In this document: positions 41,951 through 50,709 of the stretch, in pieces
Position numbering within the stretch: position 1 is the stretch's first letter
How the letters are laid out: every line of letters begins with the position of its first letter
Origin: Candidatus Eisenbacteria bacterium
GTDB lineage: Bacteria > Eisenbacteria > RBG-16-71-46 > SZUA-252
NCBI GenBank assembly: GCA_005893275.1
Contig: VBOW01000035.1
Coordinates: forward strand, 1-64,000
Reading direction: 5' to 3'
Length of the DNA stretch: 64,000 bases
Notes under the pieces: model-generated
Seen by the model: only the letters and a program-made list of their open reading frames with translations
Database searches by the model: none
Told to the model about the DNA's origin: nothing
Position numbers and translations under genes: made by a program

Positions 41951-42837
41951 GCTTCCTTACCGTGATGACGCTGCCGCTGTTGGCCTGTCTTCTGTTGGCC
42001 CTGATTCTCCCGACGCTGGGCCGGCACGTGCTCGCCCGGGGCGTGATCTTCGTAGATCTCGCACTCGCGCAGATCGCGGCGCTGGGCCAGAGCGTCGCGT
42101 ACCTGCTAGGGGCCGAGCCGCATGATCCCAGCATGTATTACTGGGCCTTCGGATTCACGTTGCTGGGCGCCGCCTTGTTCAGCTTCCTCTGGGACCGGAG
42201 CCACTCGGTGCTGCAGGAAGCCTTCATTGGGATCTCGTTCGCGGTGGCGACCGCCGCCACGTTGCTGATGCTGACGAACGCCCCGCACGGAGCGGAGCAC
42301 GTGCAGGGGACACTGAGCGGGGAGGCGCTCGGTTGGGTCACTTGGCGTGACATTGTGATCATGCTGGCGATCTACACGGTCGTCGGCGCCTTCCTCTACT
42401 TCGCCCGCAGGAAGCTTCGGGTCTGCTCCGAAGATCCCGCGCGCGCCAAGGCCATGGGACTGTCGGTCAAGAAGTGGGATTTTTTGTTCTACGCGGCGTT
42501 CGGCCTCGTGGTCACGAGTTCGGTGAAGGTCTCGGGCGTGCTGGCCGTGTTTTCCTACCTGATCGTACCGATCGTGTGCTCGACCCTGCTCGCCCGGAGA
42601 GGCCGCGCCCGGATGTATTGGGCCTGGATCATCGCATTCGGGGCCTCCGTTCTGGGCGCAGTGTTTTCCTACCTCAAGGACTGGCCGATGGGTGCCACGA
42701 TCGTGTGCCTGTTCGGGGTGACGGTGGCGGTCGTTTCGCTGTCGGTCCGCATGAAGTACGTGGAAGCCAAGGCGAAGGTGGACCAACCCGCGAGGCCGGA
42801 ACTTCGATCGACGAGCGCCGATGCGATCCACCAATGA
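41947..42837 (+). CDS. znuB: Metal ABC transporter permease (ZnuB-like, ABC-3 family)
   Basis: The protein has 296 residues starting at GTG 41947 inside the GTGA overlap with znuA. It has about 8 helices of the ABC-3 permease family, with GVIFVDLALAQIAALGQSVAYLLG near the N-terminus (read in parts) and VKVSGVLAVFSYLIVPIVC in the second half. The family's EAA-like loop lies before the latter. A soluble tail (about 260-296) follows. No ATP-binding subunit (ZnuC) gene occurs in the operon or anywhere in the window. The transporter must borrow one encoded elsewhere. Confidence 0.9.
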   Translation: MSFLTVMTLPLLACLLLALILPTLGRHVLARGVIFVDLALAQIAALGQSVAYLLGAEPHDPSMYYWAFGFTLLGAALFSFLWDRSHSVLQEAFIGISFAVATAATLLMLTNAPHGAEHVQGTLSGEALGWVTWRDIVIMLAIYTVVGAFLYFARRKLRVCSEDPARAKAMGLSVKKWDFLFYAAFGLVVTSSVKVSGVLAVFSYLIVPIVCSTLLARRGRARMYWAWIIAFGASVLGAVFSYLKDWPMGATIVCLFGVTVAVVSLSVRMKYVEAKAKVDQPARPELRSTSADAIHQ

Positions 42838-42934
42838 CCGGCTCTTGCCGTCTCCCGGACGCGCCTTATAGCCCGCAGTTCGGTTCCGGACGGCGGGCGT
42901 GGAGGCTCATGGACACGACTGAAACCCGCCGACC

Positions 42935-42945
42935 TGTGCTAGCGT
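42935..42945 (+). promoter_or_regulatory. Extended -10-like element
   Basis: TGTGCTAGCGT lies 43 bases before the start of the next gene and shares GTGCTA with elements upstream of thiN (5645) and the barrel gene (23478). No convincing -35 sits 16-18 bases upstream. Confidence 0.3.
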
Positions 42946-42988
42946 AAGGGCATCAAGGCTCCTTTGGTCCCTCCCTCGGAGAGAACCC

Positions 42989-43351
42989 ATGTCCCGACGT
43001 GCCGGAATCTGGATCGCGGCCCTGGTCCTCATCTCGCTGGTGATGGGGGTCCTTTGGACCATCCGGCTCGCTCCCCCCTCTCCCGCTCCCTGGTGGTGGG
43101 GGAAGGAGACGGCCCTTCACGTCGAGGTCTGGGAGCCCGGGAAGGACATGGCCACGGTCGCCATGACGATGCCGAAAAAGACGATCGACACGATGTTCGC
43201 GCTGGGCCTCCCCGCCGAAATCAGCGCGGGCGGCCACAAAATCCGTCTGAACGAAGTTCGTTCCAAGATCGAGCGCCTTCCGCGCGGGGAGAAACTCACG
43301 GTGCGGGAGGGCGGCGCGACCTTCTACCTTTGGCTCGATGTGAAGAAGTGA
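42989..43351 (+). CDS. Membrane-anchored small protein of unknown function
   Basis: The protein has 120 residues with GGAGAG six bases before ATG 42989. A single N-terminal helix (GIWIAALVLISLVMGVLWTI) anchors a soluble domain beginning PSPAPWWWGKET. That domain has a regular beta/alpha pattern (LHVEVWEPGKDMATVAMTMP, KKTIDTMFALGL, KLTVREGGATFYLWLDVKK). The domain of about 90 residues could face the periplasm. It is downstream of the metal-transport genes by 150 bases and convergent with topoisomerase VI. I recognise no family. Confidence 0.7.
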   Translation: MSRRAGIWIAALVLISLVMGVLWTIRLAPPSPAPWWWGKETALHVEVWEPGKDMATVAMTMPKKTIDTMFALGLPAEISAGGHKIRLNEVRSKIERLPRGEKLTVREGGATFYLWLDVKK

Positions 43352-43376
43352 GCCGGGGAGGGAGCAGGACCCCGCC

Positions 43377-44462
43377 CTAGGGCAAGAACTTCTCCGGGTG
43401 CGCGATCTTCTGCGGCAGATACTTGTCGATCACGTAGTTCAACCCGTGCGCGGCCAGGGCCTGCTGCTCCGCGCGGACCCCCATCGAGACCAGATGCTCG
43501 ATCGCCTTCGCCCATTCTTTGTGATGCAGGAAGAAGGGGTCGTTCTTGAGCGCGTCCTTGGCCCGCTTCACGTCCACTTCCTTCAGAGGGTGCGTCGGTA
43601 GCTTGTAGTCGATGATGTCTTGGGGTGTGATACCCAGGAAGCGCGCCTGCGGCACGCAGAAGAACTCGTTGATGTGCGCCGCGTTCCCCGAGCCGACCTT
43701 GAATGTGCGATAGATGTTGCTGATCCCGTAGGGATCTCCGTCCACGAAGACGTAGACCGGGATCTTCTTCACGTCGGCGAGACGCCGGATGAAGCGTCTG
43801 CAGGCACGCGTCGGCACCCCCCCCATCGAGACCAGGACGCAGTTCGCCGTCTTCCAGTAGCCGTGCTTCACGAGCCGCTGGAACATCCCCGCGGTCTCGA
43901 TCACCAGAATGAACTTGGCCTTGGTCTCGAAGCCCAGGTCCTCGACCGAGATCGGAATCGAGTAGGCGCCGGAGCCGAACTTGGTGCAGTCGATCTGGAT
44001 CGTCTTCCCCGTGTTGGGATCTTTGTCGATCACGATCAGGTTCCCCGCGACGTCCCCTCCCTTTTCCTCGGGGACGAACCCCAGCTGCTCGCGGTTCACC
44101 TCGAAGAGCGCCTCAACGTCGTCCATCACGGTATCGGACTCCGTTTGCTCCAGAAAGCGCGCCTCGTCCCAATTCTTCGAGACGTAGTACGCCTCGCGCT
44201 TCGTCGCGATGTCGTCGGTTTCCACGAGGGTCTTCGAGAGGGCCATCATGCGAAGCGTCTGGGCGAACGTTTTCACGGTGTTCACGGTCAACGTCCGCTC
44301 CTTCTTGCGTCCGCGGATCTCGAAGTACCCTTCCTTCTCGAGATAGCGCACGTTCGCCAGGGATCGGATCGGGAATCGAAGGGAGGGCTTCTTCCTTTTC
44401 AAGATAGACTCCTCGACCCCTTTCGCCTCCTTCTTGATCTTCGGTACGACGCTCTCACTCAT
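43377..44462 (-). CDS. top6A: DNA topoisomerase VI subunit A
   Basis: This protein of 361 residues is the Spo11-like catalytic subunit of the type IIB topoisomerase. The winged-helix/CAP region has [11 protein letters not shown], where the second Tyr (Y93) aligns with the DNA-cleaving tyrosine. The Toprim domain supplies Glu in [12 protein letters not shown] and the metal-binding acids in [17 protein letters not shown]. Length is normal for archaeal Top6A. It starts eight bases inside the 3' end of top6B on the same strand, so translation is coupled. Topoisomerase VI is standard in archaea but patchy in bacteria. Confidence 0.95.
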   Translation of the reverse strand: MSESVVPKIKKEAKGVEESILKRKKPSLRFPIRSLANVRYLEKEGYFEIRGRKKERTLTVNTVKTFAQTLRMMALSKTLVETDDIATKREAYYVSKNWDEARFLEQTESDTVMDDVEALFEVNREQLGFVPEEKGGDVAGNLIVIDKDPNTGKTIQIDCTKFGSGAYSIPISVEDLGFETKAKFILVIETAGMFQRLVKHGYWKTANCVLVSMGGVPTRACRRFIRRLADVKKIPVYVFVDGDPYGISNIYRTFKVGSGNAAHINEFFCVPQARFLGITPQDIIDYKLPTHPLKEVDVKRAKDALKNDPFFLHHKEWAKAIEHLVSMGVRAEQQALAAHGLNYVIDKYLPQKIAHPEKFLP

Positions 44463-46125
44463 TTTTCCGGCTCCGTTCCAAAGTGTCTTTCAGGGTCGCG
44501 CAGACCTTCTCTTTCCGTTTGTCGTCGATTCCGAGAATCTCCTGGAGCGCGATCCCGATATGGGGAATGTATTTTTCGATGTACGAACGCTTCTTCTCTG
44601 CGTCCGCCTCACGCAGCCCGCGTCGGATGTAGAGCCCGAGCTTCCGGCCCACGTCCTGAAGGGCAAGCCGGATTTCCTTCATGATCTCGGGGTAGGAGGC
44701 GACCGCCTCCTTGCTCTCCGAAGTGAAGGGCACCCAGACCGAGGCGATGTGCACCATCAGGACCATCGGCGCCGACGGGAGCGCGCCCCGCGCCTGCTGG
44801 ATCCCGTACGTTTTCCACGTGGTCTGGACCACCGATTTCGTCACCGCGCAGGCGGACTGCTGGTACAGGAGCGGCACCCGGTTCGCGAATCGCAAGAGCG
44901 TCATCAGCTCGTCCGCCGGGAGATGGCCGCCGCCATAGGCAAGGGCCGCCTCGACCAGGAACGGATTCCCGCGATACACCGCGGGGCTGCGGGAGGTGGC
45001 GGCGTAGAAATCGGCCGTGACCTGCTTCCTGAGCCCCTCGAGAAGAAGCTCCTCGCCGATCGGAGAAAGCACGTTCGACTGCGGCGCCATGAGCTTCGCG
45101 GCCTGAATCGCCGTGTAGAGCGCCTCCGCCTGCTCGCGGGCCGCCTTGTGCGGCGACATCGACGGGGAGAGGCCGGCGGCTTTCGCGATTTCCTCCGCGA
45201 CCGGGGAGCTCACGCGCGAGAACTCGGTGTGGAGAAAGGATCCGATGTTCCGCGCCTTGGTCTCGTGGAGCATCTTGAGGAGGATTCCCAGCTCGATCCC
45301 GTGGGGGTGCGGCTTGATCTCGAGCGGCGCCCTGGGAAGATGCTCCGCGACACGCGGGTACTCGCGCCGCTCCCCGTCGGGAGCCGTGTACGCCACCCGG
45401 GCGTGCGGGTTCGCGATCGCGGTCTGCTCGACGTAACCGTCGACCGAGTGGCGGCCTTTCTTGTACGTCGCCTCGATCTCGAGCTCGACCCGTGTTCCGT
45501 GGGCGATCTCCCCCTTTTCGCCGCTCGAAGGATCGACGTCTTTCCAATCCCGCTCCCGGTCCGAGACGACGACAGGCTGATTCCGCTTGGTGTCGATCTG
45601 AATCTCGAACTCGTGCGCCGGCTTGGTCGGTCCGGTTTTCGAGACGATCCGGATCGGCTTGCCCGTCGTAAGCTGTCCGTACATGCCCGCCGCGGAGATC
45701 CCGATCCCCTGCTGGCCGCGCGCCTGCCGCAGCGTGTGGAACTTTGAGCCGTAGAGGAGCTGGCCGAAGATCTTGGGGATCTGGGCCTTCACGATGCCGG
45801 GGCCGTTGTCTTGGACCGAGACGCGGTACCGCGTCTCGGAAATCTCCCCGATCTCGATCACCAGGTCCGGCAGGATGCCGGCCTCTTCGCACGCATCGAG
45901 CGCGTTATCGACGGCTTCTTTGACCGTGGTGAGGAGGGCCTTCGCGGGGCTGTCGAATCCGAGGAGATGGCGGTTCTTGGTGAAGAACTCGCTGACCGAT
46001 ATCTCGCGCTGGCGAGCCGCGAGATCGTGGGCGGTCAGGCGAACGACGGGCTTGGGGGCGGCCTTCTTGCCGACCCGGCCGAACTTTTCTTTCCGAGCGA
46101 TCCGCTTGAGCTGTGGTTGCGCCAT
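44455..46125 (-). CDS. top6B: DNA topoisomerase VI subunit B
   Basis: This protein of 556 residues is the ATPase subunit. GHKL motifs are [15 protein letters not shown] (N box), VQDNGPGIV (G1) and [18 protein letters not shown] (G2), with the switch-lysine region in the transducer. The N-terminus has the family phrase [14 protein letters not shown] preceded by a basic extension of about 45 residues. A central helix-two-turn-helix region and transducer domain complete the protein. With subunit A it relaxes and decatenates DNA using ATP. The upstream 262 bases contain repeated CCGCGAGAACC elements and should hold the promoter for both genes. Confidence 0.95.
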   Translation of the reverse strand: MAQPQLKRIARKEKFGRVGKKAAPKPVVRLTAHDLAARQREISVSEFFTKNRHLLGFDSPAKALLTTVKEAVDNALDACEEAGILPDLVIEIGEISETRYRVSVQDNGPGIVKAQIPKIFGQLLYGSKFHTLRQARGQQGIGISAAGMYGQLTTGKPIRIVSKTGPTKPAHEFEIQIDTKRNQPVVVSDRERDWKDVDPSSGEKGEIAHGTRVELEIEATYKKGRHSVDGYVEQTAIANPHARVAYTAPDGERREYPRVAEHLPRAPLEIKPHPHGIELGILLKMLHETKARNIGSFLHTEFSRVSSPVAEEIAKAAGLSPSMSPHKAAREQAEALYTAIQAAKLMAPQSNVLSPIGEELLLEGLRKQVTADFYAATSRSPAVYRGNPFLVEAALAYGGGHLPADELMTLLRFANRVPLLYQQSACAVTKSVVQTTWKTYGIQQARGALPSAPMVLMVHIASVWVPFTSESKEAVASYPEIMKEIRLALQDVGRKLGLYIRRGLREADAEKKRSYIEKYIPHIGIALQEILGIDDKRKEKVCATLKDTLERSRKNE

Positions 46126-46149
46126 GGCCTCCCTTGTTGTCGGATGGAG

Positions 46150-46176
46150 CCGCGAGAACCTGAACCCGCGAGAACC
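46150..46176. repeat. Two 11-base direct repeats with 16-base period before top6B
   Basis: CCGCGAGAACC occurs at 46150-46160 and 46166-46176. A degraded third copy (CCGAGAATC) follows at about 46184-46192. The array starts 25 bases upstream of the top6B start codon. Possible operator or leader element; no known binding protein is suggested. Confidence 0.5.
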
Positions 46177-46387
46177 CGGGTCGCCGAGAATCTAACCGCT
46201 TTTGCATCCCGGCGGCTACCTATTTGCTAGCTGGCGCCCATCCAAGAGCATCCGCTCGATCCCCCAAAGCCCCTCTGCGCGCGTCGCTTGAGACGGATCG
46301 ACGGCCCCTCCGACCCGGTGGCACATGCCTTGCGATTTACCGCATCGCGGGAACCGTTCGTTCCACCCAGGCGGCGAGGTGTGAACC

Positions 46388-47854
46388 GTGACCAGGTCCA
46401 ATATTCCGACGAGAACCCTGACTTCCATCCTCGTCGAGAGCGGAATCGTCACCGAAGCCCAGGTCGAGCAGGGGCTCGTGCGCCAGCGCGAAACCGGGAA
46501 TCTCATAGGAGAGAGCCTGGTCGAGCTGGGCTTTACCTCCGAGGAGAACATCGGCTGGGCGCTCTCGAAACAGCTCGGCATTCCCTATGTCGACGTGCGC
46601 CCCGAGGCCATCGATTCGGAGCAGGTGCGCCGGTTCCCCGAGCAAGTGCTGCGCAGGGTTCAAGCCGTGCCGCTCTTCGGTTCACGGAGCGAGCTGACGG
46701 TCGCCATGGCGGATCCGACCGACCAGGACGCCGTGGCGGAGTTGCGCCAAATCGTGGGCGGGTCCCTGTCCCTCGTCATCGGTGCCCCCGGCTCGCTGCG
46801 CAGGGCCATCGACGCGGTCTACGGAGGGCGGAAAGAGGGGGGCGCGGCGGCGGAGACCGCGAAGGTCACTGCTGGCGATGCCGGCTGGGAGACCGTTCGC
46901 CGCGACGTCGTCTGGGACCGGGCGGGCACGAACTTTCTCCTGTTTCATTTACACACCGCGCGCCGAAAGAACGCGTCCGAAATCCACTTCCTCCCCGCGG
47001 AAGGAGCCCTCTCCGTCCTGTATCGAACCGACATCGGACTGGAGCTGCAGCCCGCGGAGCGCCCCGAGGCAGCGCTGTACTTGAGAGCCCGCCTCGGCGT
47101 GCTGGGTATTTTCGATCTCGAGGGAACGAGGGACGTCGTCTCGGCAGGCTCCGTTCCGGTCGAAGTCGGCGGGGACCGCATGGTCTTGAACGTGTCCCAC
47201 TGCCGGACCTCCTCCGGCATCGCGACCGTGGTGCGGCTCTCCCCGCGCCCCACGGAGGTGCCCGAGTTGAACACCCTCGGCGTTTCTCCGGTCGCGGAGG
47301 CCGAGATACGCGACATGGTGGACGGACCGGAGGGAATCGTGATCGTCCATGGGCCGCCGCGCTCGAACGGCTCGCTCGTTCTCGCGTCGTTGGCTTCGCT
47401 GGCCGCCCGTCCGGAGAGGCGCATGCTCGCCATCGAGCCGAACGGGGCCGCACCCTATCCAGAGTCGGTGGGCCGCGTGATCTACGGCAAGCGGGAGGAA
47501 GCGCTCGCCAACTGGGCCGAGCTGGTCGTAGGGCAGGGCACCGACGTCGCCATCCTCGACGATTTCCTCCTCGGGGACGCCGTCGGAGAGGCGCTGGGCG
47601 GCGCCTCGGTCGGGCGGCTCGTGTTCGTGCGAACCGATTGGCTCGACGGAAAGGCGCTCCTTTCGTATCTGGCCAGAAGCCGCCACGGGCGCGCCGTCCT
47701 CGCCGATCGGCCGTTCGCTCTGCTCGGCCTGCCTGCGGCGAGACGGGACGGCGCTTCGGTCTGGGACGTTCCCGAAAGCGGGACCGGGGGCATCACCGCG
47801 ACCATCCTGACGGACGAGGATCGCGACTCGATCATGAACGAGAACCTCCCCTGA
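46388..47854 (+). CDS. PilB/GspE-family protein with degenerate P-loop (pseudo-ATPase)
   Basis: The protein has 488 residues from GTG 46388. The N-terminal MshEN/T2SSE_N domain (about 10-145) contains IGESLVELGFTSEENIGWALSKQLGIPYVD, in family style, here described rather than quoted whole. The N2-like region has ASEIHFLPAEGALSVLYRTD, matching the ASDIH-E-P block of PilB. In the ATPase core the Walker A reads HGPPRSNGSL (321-330) instead of GPTGSGKT: the Lys is Gly. The Asp and His boxes and tetracysteine zinc site are missing or weak. Its stop overlaps the pilT start (TGATG). It is probably a regulatory or scaffold relative of PilB. Confidence 0.8.
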   Translation: MTRSNIPTRTLTSILVESGIVTEAQVEQGLVRQRETGNLIGESLVELGFTSEENIGWALSKQLGIPYVDVRPEAIDSEQVRRFPEQVLRRVQAVPLFGSRSELTVAMADPTDQDAVAELRQIVGGSLSLVIGAPGSLRRAIDAVYGGRKEGGAAAETAKVTAGDAGWETVRRDVVWDRAGTNFLLFHLHTARRKNASEIHFLPAEGALSVLYRTDIGLELQPAERPEAALYLRARLGVLGIFDLEGTRDVVSAGSVPVEVGGDRMVLNVSHCRTSSGIATVVRLSPRPTEVPELNTLGVSPVAEAEIRDMVDGPEGIVIVHGPPRSNGSLVLASLASLAARPERRMLAIEPNGAAPYPESVGRVIYGKREEALANWAELVVGQGTDVAILDDFLLGDAVGEALGGASVGRLVFVRTDWLDGKALLSYLARSRHGRAVLADRPFALLGLPAARRDGASVWDVPESGTGGITATILTDEDRDSIMNENLP

Positions 47855-48975
47855 TGCCCCAAACCATCGCGTCACTCCTCACGTCCACCCGGGACGCGGG
47901 GGCCTCGGATCTTCATCTCTCGGCGGGGATGCCGCCGCTTGTCCGCATGCGCGGGGAGATGGTCCGCGCCAACCTGCCCGCTCTGAGCGCGGACGAGACG
48001 CGCACGATGCTCTACGAGATCATGAGCCCGGACCAGCGCGCCCATTTCGAAACTCACAACGAAATCGATTTCGGATTCGAGATACCGGAGGTCGCGCGCT
48101 TCCGAGCCAACGTGTTCACGCAACGGCGCGGCCCCGGCGCCGTATTCCGAGTCATCCCGACCAAGATCCGAACGCTCGAGGAGCTGGGGTGCCCGCCGGT
48201 CCTGCGCGAGATGGCGATGAAAGAGCGCGGGCTCGTGCTCGTGACGGGACCCACCGGCAGCGGAAAGTCGACGACGCTCGCCGCGATGATCGATTACCTG
48301 AACTCGAACAAGCAGGGCCACATCATCACCATCGAAGACCCGATCGAGTTTGTGCACGAGAGCAAGAAATGCCTCATCAACCAGCGGGAAGTCGGGGGGC
48401 ACACGAAGGATTTCGCCACAGCGCTCAGGAGCGCTCTCCGGGAAGATCCGGACTGCCTGCTGGTCGGCGAGCTCCGGGATCTCGAGACGACCTCGCTCGC
48501 GATCACCGCCGCCGAAACAGGACACCTCGTCTTCGGAACGCTCCACACCAATTCCGCCGCCAAAACGATCGACCGGCTCATCGACGTCTTCCCCGGGGAC
48601 CGCCAGTCCCAGATCCGGACGATGCTGAGCGAGTCCCTGGAGGGCGTGATCGCCCAGACCCTGATCCCTACGGCCGACGGGAAATCCCGGGTCGCCGCCC
48701 TCGAGATCCTGATCGGGATCCCGGCGCTTCGAAACTTGGTGCGCGAGGAAAAGACGGCCCAGATCCTGAGCATCATGCAAGTAGGAGCCCAACATGGAAT
48801 GCAGACCCTGGACCAAGCACTCAAAGATTTGGTCACGTCAGGCAAGATCACCCGGGATGAGGCGCTCAAGCGCACGACGAATCCACGCCTGTTCGAAGCC
48901 TCGGGCGCCGGTGTCAGCGCGGGCCCGGCGGGCGCGGGAGCTCGAGCCGCGGCGGGTGTGGGAGCCCGGGCTTGA
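47854..48975 (+). CDS. pilT: Type IV pilus retraction ATPase PilT
   Basis: The protein has 373 residues. Walker A is GPTGSGKST (132-140), Walker B is LLVGELRD, the His box is GHLVFGTLHTNSAAKTIDR, and the C-terminal AIRNLIRE-like motif is GIPALRNLVRE. These identify a PilT retraction motor rather than PilB. ATG 47854 lies in a TGATG overlap with the preceding PilB-like gene, which shows translational coupling. The C-terminal tail is Ala/Gly-rich (VSAGPAGAGARAAAGVGARA) and probably disordered. No pilin or PilC genes are in the window. Confidence 0.95.
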   Translation: MPQTIASLLTSTRDAGASDLHLSAGMPPLVRMRGEMVRANLPALSADETRTMLYEIMSPDQRAHFETHNEIDFGFEIPEVARFRANVFTQRRGPGAVFRVIPTKIRTLEELGCPPVLREMAMKERGLVLVTGPTGSGKSTTLAAMIDYLNSNKQGHIITIEDPIEFVHESKKCLINQREVGGHTKDFATALRSALREDPDCLLVGELRDLETTSLAITAAETGHLVFGTLHTNSAAKTIDRLIDVFPGDRQSQIRTMLSESLEGVIAQTLIPTADGKSRVAALEILIGIPALRNLVREEKTAQILSIMQVGAQHGMQTLDQALKDLVTSGKITRDEALKRTTNPRLFEASGAGVSAGPAGAGARAAAGVGARA

Positions 48976-49000
48976 CGCGGCTCGCCGAGCGGTGGTACCA

Positions 49001-49750
49001 ATGCGGCCGGTGACCAAGCTGCTGGCTCTGGCATTCCTCGCCGTCACGGCTCCGCATTTCTCCTCCGGCGCGCTCGCGGAGGAGGCGCCGAATGAAATCC
49101 GTCTCGGGCATCCGCCGCCGCCCGCGCCCAAGCCCGATCAGGCCGAAGTGCGCGCCGTCGAGCGATTTCTCGCAGCGAGACAGACCGCGAGCCTCGACCG
49201 TTCCCGGGAAGCGGCGGCCCGGCGCATTCTCGCGGGAGGGGCCAAGGTCGATCCCGCGACGCTCGCCGGGGAGCGCGGGGAGACGCTCATGGCCTTCGAC
49301 TTCAACGATGGCGCGATCGTTCACCTGGCTTCGGGACGGTTCCGCCTTCCGGTGTATCTCCTGTTCGCAGACCGCGACGGAAGGGTCACGAGGAGCCGCG
49401 ACGAAGAGCTCACGTTCGAGGGCGGGCGCGGCGCTTTTCTCTGCGCGTCGATCAAGGTAAGGGGCGTGATGAGCTGGGATTCCGGGGAGGTCGCCAAGAC
49501 CGCCGACCGGCTCAAGGCGAGCGAAGCGCTCGAGCGCGCCGATGATTTCCTCCGGGCCTGGGCCAAGCGCCAGACCCGACCGGCCGGCTATTCGATCTCG
49601 GATCTTTATGCCGCCGATCCGGCGAGGGTCGTGATTCCCTGTCTTCGCTTCACGGCGCAGCCCGGAAAGCGCGGCTATGATGTGACCGATTTGCCGCTTA
49701 TGATGAGCAGAGGTCCGAAAGGGTACCAGCTCGAGCCGGCCGCCAATTAG
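49001..49750 (+). CDS. Secreted protein of unknown function
   Basis: The protein has 249 residues from ATG 49001. The N-terminus MRPVTKLLALAFLAVTAPHF is a signal peptide. A short Pro-rich linker (HPPPPAPKPDQAE) follows, then a helical segment (about 50-90) and a beta-rich domain (ETLMAFDFNDGAIVHLASGRF, LPVYLLFADRDGRV, GAFLCASIKVRGVM). It lies 25 bases after pilT on the same strand and ahead of a HAD gene, so a pilus or envelope link is possible. I recognise no family. Confidence 0.75.
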   Translation: MRPVTKLLALAFLAVTAPHFSSGALAEEAPNEIRLGHPPPPAPKPDQAEVRAVERFLAARQTASLDRSREAAARRILAGGAKVDPATLAGERGETLMAFDFNDGAIVHLASGRFRLPVYLLFADRDGRVTRSRDEELTFEGGRGAFLCASIKVRGVMSWDSGEVAKTADRLKASEALERADDFLRAWAKRQTRPAGYSISDLYAADPARVVIPCLRFTAQPGKRGYDVTDLPLMMSRGPKGYQLEPAAN

Positions 49751-49778
49751 AACGAGCACCACCGAGACCGAGATCAGG

Positions 49779-50480
49779 ATGCGTCTCGCACTTTTCGACA
49801 TCGACGGAACGCTCCTCCGCGAGGGCATCGCCCCCAAGCTTGCGTTCGCGCGGGCCCTCCGGGAAACCTACGATACGACAGGACCGGTCACCGGCTTCCG
49901 TTTCGCGGGCATGACCGATCCGCAGTGCGTGGTCGAAATCATGCGGATGGCGGGCGTGCCCGACGACGTGATCCTCGAGCGCAGGGGCGCGTGCCTGGAC
50001 CGCTATGCCGGTCACCTGGCACGCGAGATGAAGAACCACGACGGCGCGAAGCTCTATCCGGGGGTCAAGGAGCTGCTCCGACACCTGAGCGGGCGGCCCG
50101 ACGTGATCGTGGGCCTCCTGACGGGAAACGTTCATCGGGGAGCGATGCTCAAGCTCCGGCGGTTTGGCCTCGGCGAATACTTTCGCTTCGGCGCCTTCGG
50201 GGACGAGCACGAGAACCGCAGCATGCTTGCCCGGATCGCGCTCGAGAAGGCGGCGGGGCTCTTGGGGCGGCGCGTCACGGGAGGCGAGGCGACCGTGATC
50301 GGGGACACGCCGCGCGATGTCGAGTGCGCCCGCGCGATCGGCGCGCGGGCGGTGATCGTCGCGACGGGCCTCGCGTCGAGGGATGAGCTCCTCGCGGCCG
50401 AGCCCGACGCCATTCTGGATTCGTTCGAGAATCTCGAGGGGACCCTCCGGGCGATCCTCCCTGAACCGGGAGCCGAATAG
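49779..50480 (+). CDS. HAD-superfamily phosphatase (phosphoglycolate phosphatase-like)
   Basis: The protein has 233 residues. HAD motif I is LALFDIDGTLL (nucleophile Asp7, acid Asp9). Motif II is VGLLTGNVHRG, the conserved Lys lies in the EKAAGLLG region, and motif III is VIGDTPRDVECARAIGA. A helical cap domain (about 18-95) is of the C1 type, as in phosphoglycolate phosphatase and beta-phosphoglucomutase. It hydrolyses a small phosphoester. The start ATG follows GAGATCAGG. Whether it serves the downstream polysaccharide genes is unclear. Confidence 0.9.
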   Translation: MRLALFDIDGTLLREGIAPKLAFARALRETYDTTGPVTGFRFAGMTDPQCVVEIMRMAGVPDDVILERRGACLDRYAGHLAREMKNHDGAKLYPGVKELLRHLSGRPDVIVGLLTGNVHRGAMLKLRRFGLGEYFRFGAFGDEHENRSMLARIALEKAAGLLGRRVTGGEATVIGDTPRDVECARAIGARAVIVATGLASRDELLAAEPDAILDSFENLEGTLRAILPEPGAE

Positions 50481-50562
50481 AACCGCGGTTCTACCGAGTG
50501 CGCTCCCCTCTGGAGCTACGCGAGTATTGCGACAGCTTGGCACCTGACGGAGGGCCGGTCCG

Positions 50563-50709
50563 ATCTCTCGTGCATGGCGCGCGGTCCCATCACTCCTAGT
50601 TCTCCTGAGCGCCGCTTCCTCCATCCGTGGCGGCGCTTCCGAGCCTTCCCGGTACGTCCGCGCGCGCGGAGACCGGTTCGAGGTCGTCACGGGCGGCGGC
50701 TCGCGTCCG
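50563..50709 (+). other. In-frame signal-peptide extension without a standard start codon
   Basis: Upstream of ATG 50710 the same frame stays open back to a TGA at 50545 and reads RAVPSLLVLLSAASS, then YVRARGDRFEVVTGGG leading into MFIRGVN. That is a convincing signal peptide and first strand, yet there is no ATG, GTG or TTG. GGAGGG at 50549-50554 points to ATC 50563 (SRAWRAVPSLLVLL). Either a rare ATC start is used or a frameshift lies between ATG 50574 (another frame) and here. Confidence 0.55.

Noticed and set aside
46190-46240. c-di-GMP-I riboswitch-like sequence upstream of the topoisomerase VI genes (GCAAA and GGTAGC pieces on the minus strand)
   Set aside because: The order of the conserved pieces and the tetraloop receptor do not match the aptamer, so I do not call it.
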